DNA from: Mucilaginibacter arboris
GTDB taxonomy: Bacteria; Bacteroidota; Bacteroidia; Sphingobacteriales; Sphingobacteriaceae
DNA: 64,000 bases
NCBI RefSeq assembly: GCF_009754915.1
Contig: NZ_WPIK01000012.1
Coordinates: forward strand, 62,001-126,000
Reading direction: 5' to 3'
Part shown: positions 21,341 through 29,668 of the stretch, piece after piece
Layout: each line of letters opens with the position of its first letter
How positions within the stretch are numbered: the first letter of the stretch is position 1
The notes under the pieces: model-generated
Database searches by the model: none
What the model saw: the letters and a program-made list of their open reading frames with translations, nothing else
What the model was told of the DNA's origin: nothing
Translations under genes and position numbers: made by a program

Positions 21341-21352
21341 TAAAAGAAGTAT
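21341..21352 (+). repeat. Single TAAAAGAAGTAT motif copy
   Basis: GTAT-type copy, 195 bp upstream of the first tandem glycosyltransferase. Confidence 0.7.
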
Positions 21353-21546
21353 AAAGAATAAATTTAAACACCCTCTTCGATACTATTGTAATTAACCTGA
21401 ACTTAAGCAGTTTTAATTTCTGAATCCTATCAGTTAATTTTTAATTTAAAAGTCCATTTTTTTACAATTTTACTAAAATTCTTTATGTTATTGATAATCT
21501 ACTGCAATTATTTCGATTTAATACTTAAGTTAGCATAAAATTATAT

Positions 21547-22413
21547 ATGAAAGCATCGTTTGTAATAGTTAATTATAATCGAAAAGAAGAAGTATTACTT
21601 ACTATTTCAAAAACAAAAAATATTATCAAGTTTGATCCGGCTAATTTTGAAATTATCATTATTGATAATGCTTCAACAGATGGTAGTGCAACTGCTATAA
21701 AAGATGAATACCCCGATGTTATTTTAATTGAGAATAAAGTAAATATTGGCATTTCAGCCTGGAATACTGGTTTTTCTATAGCAAAAGGAAATTATTTTAT
21801 AATTCTGGATGACGATAGCCACATAGACAATGGCCTTGAGAAAGCACTTTTATACTTAGATAATCATACAGATATAGGCGTGCTTGCTTTAAATATTACA
21901 GGAGGAGCATTTCAAACTTGTAATTGGAATAACCTTGCCGAATATGCAGGATTTATAGGTTGTGGCGCTATTATGAGTAAAGAGTTATATGAAAAAATTG
22001 GAGGATATGCAGACTGGATTTTTCTTTACACTCATGAATTCGAATACGCAATACGTTGCAAACAAGCAGGCTACAAAATTATATTTTTTGCAGATTGCCA
22101 AGTTACCCATCGTACAAGTGCTATAAATAGAACATCAAAGAGGCTTATTACATTATCCTTTAGAAATGAGCTAGGAATTGTATATAAATATTTTCAAAAA
22201 AAGGATAGAACCCTATACTTAACCAGAGTATTTTTTAACAATATAAAGTATATCTTCAGGCACGGTATCAAATCTGTTTCCTGGTATTATAATGGCTGGA
22301 AAGAGTTTAATAAACTAAAAAAAGATATACAATTTACACCAGTTAATGACGATGTTCAAAATTTTTATAGTAGGTATTATCCATCTACACAACCATTTCT
22401 AAAAATAATATAA
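21547..22413 (+). CDS. Family 2 glycosyltransferase, tandem copy 1
   Basis: 288 residues, GT-A fold, cytoplasmic, no membrane helix. The nucleotide-sugar site opens ASFVIVNYNRKEEVLLTI, with IIIDNASTDGSA at about 40-51 and the metal-binding acidic DDDSHID near 90. The acceptor half contains GGYADWIFLYTHEFEYAIRC. Donor and acceptor are unknown; the family typically makes surface polysaccharides. It is followed 7 bp later by a paralogue. Codons are visibly more A+T-rich than in neighbours, suggesting recent transfer or relaxed selection. Confidence 0.9.
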   Translation: MKASFVIVNYNRKEEVLLTISKTKNIIKFDPANFEIIIIDNASTDGSATAIKDEYPDVILIENKVNIGISAWNTGFSIAKGNYFIILDDDSHIDNGLEKALLYLDNHTDIGVLALNITGGAFQTCNWNNLAEYAGFIGCGAIMSKELYEKIGGYADWIFLYTHEFEYAIRCKQAGYKIIFFADCQVTHRTSAINRTSKRLITLSFRNELGIVYKYFQKKDRTLYLTRVFFNNIKYIFRHGIKSVSWYYNGWKEFNKLKKDIQFTPVNDDVQNFYSRYYPSTQPFLKII

Positions 22414-22420
22414 ATCATAA

Positions 22421-23305
22421 ATGAAAGCCTCCTTTGTATTAGTAAATTATAACAGAAAAGATGAAGTTCTGATTACAATAGCCAAATCATTAGAATTAGT
22501 AAAAAACAATCTTAATGATTATGAAATTGTTATTGTAGATAATGCTTCTACAGATGGAAGTGCTGCTGCAATTAACTCAACTTATCCGGATGTAGTATTA
22601 ATTGAGAACAAGGTAAATACTGGTGCTCCTGCCTGGAATTTAGGTTTTGAAAAAGCCAAAGGTGATTATTTTATTATCATTGATGATGATAGCCACATAG
22701 AATCTGGTTTAGAAGAAGCTTTAGTTTATTTGGATAAAAACAAAGATGTTGGCGTTTTGGCACTTAACGTAGTAAGTGGTCCTTACACCAGCAAAATGTG
22801 GGATTGGAAAGATGGGCAGGATATAGTTGGCTTTATAGGTTGTGGAGCAATATTAAGGCGTGAAACTTATGAAAAAGTAGGAGGCTATGCAGACTGGATG
22901 TTTTTGTATGTTAACGAGTGGGAATACGGATTAAGAGTTATAGATGCAGGATATAAAGTACGTTTTTTTGCCAATAGTGTTGTACAACACAGGGCAAGTG
23001 CTGTTAATAGAACATCCAAACGCTTTAGGGTTTATGTTACAAAGCACGAATTAGGAATTGTTTACAAGCATTTTTCTTATAAAAGATGGAATTATTTATT
23101 TCGCGTAGTTGTAAATAATTTGAAAACGCTTGGCAAAGGTGATTTTAAATATGCATGGTGGAATATATTGGGAATGTTTGAGTTCTTAAAAGCAAAAAAG
23201 CATCTTAAATATACCCCGGTTTCTAAAGATGCACAAGACAAGTTTGCTAATACTTATTTAACCACTCAAAATTCTGCTTTTGGTTTTTTGTTTAAGAAAA
23301 ATTAG
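22421..23305 (+). CDS. Family 2 glycosyltransferase, tandem copy 2
   Basis: 294 residues, clearly a paralogue of the preceding gene: both share NASTDGSA, YPDV, LIENKVN, the DDDSHI acidic site, GFIGCGAI, GGYADW and HR-SA-NRTSKR. Substitutions lie mainly in the acceptor-side half and the C-terminus, where copy 2 has KMWDWKDGQD in place of copy 1's CNWNNLAEY. The pair form one transcript (7-bp gap). Divergence in the acceptor half suggests different acceptors or linkages rather than pure redundancy, which is inference. Confidence 0.9.
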   Translation: MKASFVLVNYNRKDEVLITIAKSLELVKNNLNDYEIVIVDNASTDGSAAAINSTYPDVVLIENKVNTGAPAWNLGFEKAKGDYFIIIDDDSHIESGLEEALVYLDKNKDVGVLALNVVSGPYTSKMWDWKDGQDIVGFIGCGAILRRETYEKVGGYADWMFLYVNEWEYGLRVIDAGYKVRFFANSVVQHRASAVNRTSKRFRVYVTKHELGIVYKHFSYKRWNYLFRVVVNNLKTLGKGDFKYAWWNILGMFEFLKAKKHLKYTPVSKDAQDKFANTYLTTQNSAFGFLFKKN

Positions 23306-23327
23306 TGTTTTCGTATAATTTTATACC

Positions 23328-23342
23328 GATAAAAACAGCATC
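23328..23342 (+). repeat. Variant motif (GATAAAAACAGCATC) at a gene end
   Basis: Core changed from AAGAAG to AAACAG; identical cores recur at 18160 and 27825. It overlaps the stop codon of the reverse-strand carboxypeptidase gene. Confidence 0.5.
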
Positions 23343-24366
23343 AACTTTCATACAATCTACCTCCAATTTCATACACTTCCAACAAATGCTCCACACCACA
23401 TTTTAAAGCAAAATTATTTTTCTGATGACCGACCGGAAAATCAAAGCAAACCGGATAATCATATTCTTTTACTTTTTCCAGCACAATTTCGGCTACGGTT
23501 TTTCCGAATACTTCATCCGGTTCATCTGGTTTCAGTTTAAAACCTCCTATAATTAAGCCGTGCAAGTGTTCCAGCTTACCACTACGTTTTAAATTGTAAA
23601 ACATTCGATCGATATTGTACAGGTACTCACCTGTATCTTCCAAAAACAAAATTTTATGTTTAGTATTGATGTCAGATTTGCTTCCTGATAAACTTGTTAG
23701 CAGACTTAAATTTCCGCCAACCAGCCCTCCTGTTGCTTTACCTAAACGGTTAAATTCCGAAGCTGGCGAAGTATAACTTAGCTTTTCTCCTGTTAGCGCT
23801 TGTTTAATGGAAAGGATTGTTTCTACCTGAATTGGTTCTGCTAAATTCCAATCCGCAGGAAAACTGTTGCACATTTTAGAATGCAAGGTTGCAATATGAT
23901 AATTGCGATTGATGTGGCTATGCAAAACAGTAATATCACTAAAACCAATGATCCATTTTGGATAAGTTTTAAATTGATGAAAATTTAGCTGGTCGATTAT
24001 TCGTACGGCACCATAACCTCCGCGGGCACACATAATCGCTTTGATGTTAGGGTTATCCAGCATGTATTGCAGATCTGCTGCCCTTTCCTCATCCGTTCCT
24101 CCCAGGGTAAAGCTTCTTTTACCGACTGTTTTTCCGACTTCAACCACAAATCCCCAGCCTTGCATTAATTGAACCGCGGGCTGAATATCTTCTAAAGTGA
24201 TGTAACCGGCCGGACAAGTTATACCAATCGTATCGCCTTGACGCAAATAAGGAGGTATTTTTGAAGAACGGCTTCCTTCAAAAATAACCGTGTTTCCTAT
24301 TGCTTTTGCAGAGGACAAAGCGAAGGCGGCCGGTAAAAGCGACGAAAGAAAATGTTTGCGGTGCAT
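23341..24366 (-). CDS. LD-carboxypeptidase (S66 family)
   Basis: Cleaves the bond between L and D residues in murein tetrapeptides during peptidoglycan recycling. 341 residues: a signal-like N-terminus (HFLSSLLPAAFALSSAKA), then the S66 domain starting ITCPAGYI. The nucleophile serine lies in WIIGFSDITVLH, the glutamate in LFLEDTGEYLYNIDRM, and the histidine in FPVGHQKNNFALKCG. The predicted export suggests a periplasmic enzyme, unlike cytoplasmic LdcA of E. coli. Stands alone, opposite in direction to its neighbours. Confidence 0.93.
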   Translation of the reverse strand: MHRKHFLSSLLPAAFALSSAKAIGNTVIFEGSRSSKIPPYLRQGDTIGITCPAGYITLEDIQPAVQLMQGWGFVVEVGKTVGKRSFTLGGTDEERAADLQYMLDNPNIKAIMCARGGYGAVRIIDQLNFHQFKTYPKWIIGFSDITVLHSHINRNYHIATLHSKMCNSFPADWNLAEPIQVETILSIKQALTGEKLSYTSPASEFNRLGKATGGLVGGNLSLLTSLSGSKSDINTKHKILFLEDTGEYLYNIDRMFYNLKRSGKLEHLHGLIIGGFKLKPDEPDEVFGKTVAEIVLEKVKEYDYPVCFDFPVGHQKNNFALKCGVEHLLEVYEIGGRLYES

Positions 24367-24541
24367 AGTTCTAAGCAGGTAAATTACATTTTTTATGCTG
24401 ATTTGCCTGCTTAATTTTTTACACCGTTTTCTATTTCTTAAAAACGAAAAATAAAATAGGACCGTTATTGAACTGCGGTTTGTATATTGAACAAAAAAAT
24501 TAAAACTTTAGCCGGAATTTTAACAGGCCCTGATCCTATTT

Positions 24542-27166
24542 ATGAAATACTCAAAACGAATAATACTTCTTTTACCACTATTTTTTATGCTGATAAAAGA
24601 AGCATCGGCACAAAGAAAAGTAGATTATACTAAACTCGTTGATCCGTTTATTGGCACCGGCGGACACGGCCATACTTATCCCGGCGCAGTTGTTCCGTTT
24701 GGGATGGTGCAATTAAGTCCGGATACACGTTTAGAAGGCTGGGACGGCAGTTCCGGTTATTACGCTACCGATTCTTTGGTTTACGGCTTTTCTCACACAC
24801 ATCTCAGCGGAACCGGTGTTCCTGATTATTGCGATATTTTGTTTATGCCCACCACCGGAAAGCCGCAGTTAAACAACAAGGATTACCGCTCGCCTTTCCA
24901 GAAAAAAAACGAGGATGCTTCGCCGGGTTATTACACAACTGTTTTGGATAAATACCAGATTACGGCCGAACTTACCGCAACTACGCGTGTTGGTATCCAC
25001 CGTTATAGTTTTCCATCCACAAAAGAAGCAAATATTATTATTGATTTGCAGCATCGCGACAAAGTGTTGGATTCCTGGATTGAAGTAGTGAACGACCATG
25101 AAGTCCGTGGTTTTCGCCGTTCGTCTTCCTGGGCAAAAGACCAGTCGGTTTACTTCTACGCAAAATTCTCCAAACCTTTTAAAACTGATGGAATTGCTTC
25201 CGACGATCAGTTGAAAGAAGGCGAAAAGAAGTTGCAGGGAAAAAATATCAAAATGTACATGCAGTTCGATAATCCTGGAGAAGTAATTGCAAAAGTTGGC
25301 ATATCTTCCGTAAGCGCAGAAGGCGCATTAAAAAACCTGGATGCCGAAGTTCCGGATTTCGACTTTAAGAAAGTAATGCGTGCAGCAAAAGATACCTGGC
25401 AAAAAGAGTTGGCAAAAATTCAGGTAGAAGGCGGCGCACCTGTTGCTATGCCTGTGCCTCAATCTTCTAACATGAATTATGGCGGAGGTTTTGGCGGATA
25501 TGGCAGGCCTCAACCCAGAACAAAAACGGTTGATTATGCACGTCAAAAGCAAACCATTTTTTATACCGCTTTATACCATTGCATGCTGGCGCCAAATATT
25601 TACAACGATGTTGACGGACAATACCGGGGCATGGACCAGCAAATCCATAAAGCAGAAGGTTATAATTATTATACTGTTTTTTCTCTGTGGGATACCTATC
25701 GCGCCGAACATCCCTTGCTTCTTTTAATCGATAAAAAACGCAGTTTGGATTTTATTAAAAGCTTTATGGCGATGAACGAGCAGGGCGGATTGTTGCCCAT
25801 CTGGCCTTTAGCTTCCAATGAAACTTACTGCATGATTGGTAATCATTCTATTCCGGTTATTGTAGATGCTTATGCAAAGGGTTTACGCGGGTTTGATGCC
25901 GAAAAAGCATTTAAAATGATGAAAGATGCGGTAAATAGAAACCAGTTCGGGCTGGATTCGTATCGAAAGAACGGGTTAGTTTTGGCGGAAGATGAAAATG
26001 AATCGGTTTCTAAAACGCTGGAATATGCTTACGATGATTGGTGCATTGCGCAAATGGCCAAAATGCTAAAAAAAGACCAGGATTATGCCGAATACATCCA
26101 GCGGGCGCAATACTGGAAAAATGTGTACAACAAGCAAACAGGTTATGTGCAAACGCGTGCAAATGGTGGCTGGCTTTCTCCATTTAAACCTTCTGATATT
26201 GATAATAATTTTACAGAAGGAAACGCCTGGCAATTCTCCTTTTTTATGCCGCAGGATGTAAATGGTTTAATTTCAATGCTGGGCGGAAAAGAAAACCTGG
26301 AAAATAAACTCGACGCTTTGTTTGCTGCAAGTTCTGTAATGACTGGAAGAAGTTTGCCTGATATTACCGGAACTATCGGCCAGTATGTGCACGGAAACGA
26401 GCCGAGCCATCATATTGCTTACTTGTATAATTTTACAGATGACCCTTACAAAACGCAGTATTATCTCAACAAAATCATGAACATGTTATACAAAGCTGCG
26501 CCTGATGGTTTAGCCGGAAATGAAGATTGCGGACAAATGAGCGCCTGGTATGTAATGAATGCTTTAGGTTTTTATAATATTGCCCCCGGTCAGAATAACT
26601 TTCAAATTGGTATCCCAATTTTTGATAAGGCAACTATTAATCTTGAAAACGGAAAAAAATTTACCATCAGTTCATCCGGAAACGCAACCAATAGTTATTA
26701 TCTGCAAGGCATGCAACTCAACAAGAAACCGTATAATAAGCTGTTTTTATCGTATGAAAATATAGAAAATGGCGGCGATTGGGATGTTTTTATTGGCAGG
26801 CTTCCAAATAAATTATACATGGAAGATTTGGAAAAACCCGTTTCTGCAATTACCGATAACCTGATTGTTGTAAACCCTTATTTAACAGCTTCAACCAAAA
26901 CATTTACTAAACCGATAACCGTTACTGCTAATTCTGTGCAAGACAGCGTGCAAATTTATTATACTTTGGATGGCAGCACGCCAAACCTGCAATCAAAGGT
27001 TTACACCAGTCCTATAAGTATCAGCAATACCACTACCATTAAAATTATTGCTGCCAAAAACAGCATGCTTAGCAAGGTAGTAACAGGCACTTTCACTAAA
27101 ATAAAAGAAGACGTAAAGGCAGATGTGCCACACAAAACCGCGTTAACAAGCCAAACGGTTAATTAA
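24542..27166 (+). CDS. GH92 alpha-mannosidase with C-terminal chitobiase-like domain
   Basis: Calcium-dependent exo-alpha-mannosidase family acting on mannans and N-glycans. 874 residues: signal peptide ending EASAQ, then the GH92 opening DPFIGTGGHGHTYPGAVVPF, SLWDTYRAEHPLL, and the C-terminal GH92 motif AGNEDCGQMSAWYVMNALGF. After about residue 770 comes a small beta domain (VQIYYTLDGSTPNLQSKVYT) typical of the chitobiase/hexosaminidase C-terminal type. The signal-peptide codons contain two inverted copies of the dispersed motif (24563-24605). No SusC/SusD pair is adjacent, so this is not a full polysaccharide utilisation locus. Confidence 0.95.
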   Translation: MKYSKRIILLLPLFFMLIKEASAQRKVDYTKLVDPFIGTGGHGHTYPGAVVPFGMVQLSPDTRLEGWDGSSGYYATDSLVYGFSHTHLSGTGVPDYCDILFMPTTGKPQLNNKDYRSPFQKKNEDASPGYYTTVLDKYQITAELTATTRVGIHRYSFPSTKEANIIIDLQHRDKVLDSWIEVVNDHEVRGFRRSSSWAKDQSVYFYAKFSKPFKTDGIASDDQLKEGEKKLQGKNIKMYMQFDNPGEVIAKVGISSVSAEGALKNLDAEVPDFDFKKVMRAAKDTWQKELAKIQVEGGAPVAMPVPQSSNMNYGGGFGGYGRPQPRTKTVDYARQKQTIFYTALYHCMLAPNIYNDVDGQYRGMDQQIHKAEGYNYYTVFSLWDTYRAEHPLLLLIDKKRSLDFIKSFMAMNEQGGLLPIWPLASNETYCMIGNHSIPVIVDAYAKGLRGFDAEKAFKMMKDAVNRNQFGLDSYRKNGLVLAEDENESVSKTLEYAYDDWCIAQMAKMLKKDQDYAEYIQRAQYWKNVYNKQTGYVQTRANGGWLSPFKPSDIDNNFTEGNAWQFSFFMPQDVNGLISMLGGKENLENKLDALFAASSVMTGRSLPDITGTIGQYVHGNEPSHHIAYLYNFTDDPYKTQYYLNKIMNMLYKAAPDGLAGNEDCGQMSAWYVMNALGFYNIAPGQNNFQIGIPIFDKATINLENGKKFTISSSGNATNSYYLQGMQLNKKPYNKLFLSYENIENGGDWDVFIGRLPNKLYMEDLEKPVSAITDNLIVVNPYLTASTKTFTKPITVTANSVQDSVQIYYTLDGSTPNLQSKVYTSPISISNTTTIKIIAAKNSMLSKVVTGTFTKIKEDVKADVPHKTALTSQTVN
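24563..24605. repeat. Motif pair inside the GH92 signal-peptide codons
   Basis: ATACTTCTTTTA at 24563-24574 and exact TAAAAGAAGCAT at 24594-24605, encoding residues LLL and IKEAS of the signal peptide. It is the shortest-spaced pair in the window, and coding. Confidence 0.8.
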
Positions 27167-27192
27167 TCAGTATAAATAACGAAACACAAAAA

Positions 27193-27225
27193 TTGCAGAC
27201 ACGCGTATTTTAATTACTACGTTTG
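27193..27225 (+). promoter_or_regulatory. Promoter of the class A PBP gene
   Basis: TACGTTTG at 27218-27225 fits TAnnTTTG, with TTG at 27193-27195 about 22 bp upstream. It stands 25 bp before the ATG. Confidence 0.55.
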
Positions 27226-27250
27226 TACACCTTGAAAATTCTGTTTAAAT

Positions 27251-29557
27251 ATGTTTGAGCGCTTAAAGAATCCGATATTACGATACTTTGTTTATTTGGT
27301 TTATTTCATCATTATACTTTTTTGTGCGGTTGAATTGAACTTTCTATGGCTGTTTGGCCATTCTCCAAATACAGGTGATATTAAAAATCCAACACTTTCT
27401 ATTGCTTCCGATGTCTATACTGCAGACGGAAAACTGATTGGCCGTTATTACAAGGAAAACCGTTCGCCGGTTGATTTTCAAAAGATTTCGCCCAACCTTA
27501 TTCACGCTTTGGTTGCAACAGAAGATACACGTTTTTACCAGCATCATGGCGTAGATTTTTATGGCTTGTTCAGCAGTATGGTCTCTACGGCAACCGGAGA
27601 TCGCCGTGGCGCTAGCACCATCACGCAGCAATTAGCCAAGAACCTGTTCCAAACACGGAAAAAGAAATATCAGGGGCCAATTTCTCATGTTCCGGTTTTA
27701 AGCACTATCGCTTATAAATTTAAAGAATGGTTAACAGCTTTTAAAATTGAACGTGCTTACAGCAAAAACGAAATCCTTACATTGTACTTTAATACAGTCC
27801 CTTTCGGCAACAATTCTTTCGGCATAAAAACAGCATCACTTAAATATTTCGATAAAAATCCGGATCAGGTTAATCCCGCAGAAGCAGCCACTTTAATTGG
27901 TATGCTGAAGGCTACTTCAACATATAATCCTATTAAAAATCCAGGAAAATCGATGGAAAGGCGAAATGTAGTGCTTTCGCAAATGGAAAAATATGGCTAC
28001 ATCAGCAAGGCAGATTTTAGCAATTATAGCGCCAATCCAATCCAGTTGAATTTGAGCTATGTGGAAAACGAATCGCAGGGAGATTCTTATATCCGTTCTG
28101 CGGTAGATAAATGGCTGGAGAAATGGTGCAATGATAACGACTATGATTTGTATGAAGACGGCCTGAAGATTTACACAACCATTGATTCCCGTTTGCAGCA
28201 ATATGCAGAAGAATCGGTTGCCGAAAAAATGAAAATGCTGCAAAAACGTTTTGATGGCGTTTGGGGAAAAGAAAACCCGTGGCGCACATCTGACGGAAAA
28301 GAAATTGTTGATTTTCCGCAAAAAGCTGCCCAGCGTTTGCCTATTTACAAAATGCTGGAAAAGAAGTTTAAAAACAATCAGGATTCTGTTGATGCTTATT
28401 TTAACCGTAAAAAAAGAATGAAGGTTTTTACCTGGAAAGGCGGCGATCAGGATACTACTTTTTCTACTTTCGATTCCATAAAATATTATGCAAGATTATT
28501 AAACACGGGAATGATGACGATTGAACCATCTACCGGAAAAATTAAAGTTTGGGTTGGAGGCATCAATCACCAGTATTTTAAATACGACCATGTAAACCAG
28601 GCCAAACGCCAGGCAGGTTCTACGTTTAAACCTTTTGCTTACGTTGCTGCAATTGATAATGGTTTTACGCCTTGCGATAAATTTACTGATAAACCGGTTT
28701 CGATTAAATATATTAACAACGAGGGAAAACCAGATGTTTGGGAACCAAAAAATGCTGATTTTCATTTTTCCTATAACGAAATGAGCTTGCGTTGGGCAAT
28801 GGGGAAATCTGTAAACTCCATTACGGCACAAGTAACCGAAAAAGTAGGCTGGGATAAAGTAGTAGAATATGCGCATAAATGCGGAATTGATAGTCATTTG
28901 GAATCTGTTCCTTCTGTTTCTTTGGGTTCTAATGATGTTTCTGTTTACGAAATGGTCCGTGCTTACAGCACTTTTTTAAACAAAGGCCAGCGGATTGACC
29001 CGATATTAGTTTCCAAGATTACCGATAACAACGGTAACGTTTTAGCTGAATTTAAAGCAAAAAATACACCTGCGTTAAGCGAAGAAACTGCTTGGTTAAT
29101 GCTCTATATGTTTCGTGGCGGAATGGAAGAACCGGGAGGAACATCGCAGGCTTTATGGGAATACAACGATTTGTGGAAAAACAACAACAACCAGATTGGC
29201 GGCAAAACTGGTACTTCTTCGGATTATGTAGATGGCTGGTACATGGGCATTACCAAAGATTTGGTTACCGGTGTTTGGGTTGGAGCGGATGAACGTAGCG
29301 TGCATTTTAAAACTTCTCAAACGGGTGAAGGTTCTCGTACAGCACTTCCAATTTTTGGTTTATTTATGGAGAAAGTTTATGATGACCCAAAATCTGGTTA
29401 CGGCCCCGGCCCTTTCCCAAAACCCTGGAGCAAAATTACCAAGGAATATAACTGCCCGACACCAAGGCCTAAAGTTGATACCACACGGACAGACAGTAGC
29501 ACAATTGCGCCTATTGATACCACATCCGTAACCTTGCCCGAAATTGAGCCACAATAA
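27251..29557 (+). CDS. Class A penicillin-binding protein (PBP1A-like)
   Basis: Bifunctional peptidoglycan synthase of the inner membrane. 768 residues. One N-terminal helix (YFVYLVYFIIILFCAVEL), a GT51 glycosyltransferase with catalytic Glu91 in ATEDTRFYQHHG and GASTITQQLAKNLF, then a transpeptidase with Ser457 in AGSTFKPF, the SxN motif in GKSVNSITA and KTGTSSDYVDGW. The C-terminus is Pro/Thr-rich. Length and order match mrcA/ponA proteins of Bacteroidota. It lies 84 bp after the GH92 gene with its own promoter. Confidence 0.96.
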   Translation: MFERLKNPILRYFVYLVYFIIILFCAVELNFLWLFGHSPNTGDIKNPTLSIASDVYTADGKLIGRYYKENRSPVDFQKISPNLIHALVATEDTRFYQHHGVDFYGLFSSMVSTATGDRRGASTITQQLAKNLFQTRKKKYQGPISHVPVLSTIAYKFKEWLTAFKIERAYSKNEILTLYFNTVPFGNNSFGIKTASLKYFDKNPDQVNPAEAATLIGMLKATSTYNPIKNPGKSMERRNVVLSQMEKYGYISKADFSNYSANPIQLNLSYVENESQGDSYIRSAVDKWLEKWCNDNDYDLYEDGLKIYTTIDSRLQQYAEESVAEKMKMLQKRFDGVWGKENPWRTSDGKEIVDFPQKAAQRLPIYKMLEKKFKNNQDSVDAYFNRKKRMKVFTWKGGDQDTTFSTFDSIKYYARLLNTGMMTIEPSTGKIKVWVGGINHQYFKYDHVNQAKRQAGSTFKPFAYVAAIDNGFTPCDKFTDKPVSIKYINNEGKPDVWEPKNADFHFSYNEMSLRWAMGKSVNSITAQVTEKVGWDKVVEYAHKCGIDSHLESVPSVSLGSNDVSVYEMVRAYSTFLNKGQRIDPILVSKITDNNGNVLAEFKAKNTPALSEETAWLMLYMFRGGMEEPGGTSQALWEYNDLWKNNNNQIGGKTGTSSDYVDGWYMGITKDLVTGVWVGADERSVHFKTSQTGEGSRTALPIFGLFMEKVYDDPKSGYGPGPFPKPWSKITKEYNCPTPRPKVDTTRTDSSTIAPIDTTSVTLPEIEPQ

Positions 29558-29668
29558 TTTTTTATTAATTGAACTTATTGTTTCCGCAGTAGTCTAAAGC
29601 CTCATTGTAATACAAACAGGTGCATAAAAAAGTACCGTAAACAAAGCATCTATCCAAAAAGGGTATCT

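Larger units (their letters stand above)
21101..21546. other. 446-bp gene-free, A+T-rich gap before the glycosyltransferase pair
   Basis: Holds a motif pair (21151 and 21222) and a single GTAT-type copy at 21341-21352. I see no ORF with coding character, no tRNA and no clear TAnnTTTG box in it. Confidence 0.6.

Noticed and set aside
29620-29650. Motif-like GTAAACAAAGCATC before the metalloprotease gene
   Set aside because: Two mismatches in the core and no A-tract flank, so I do not count it.
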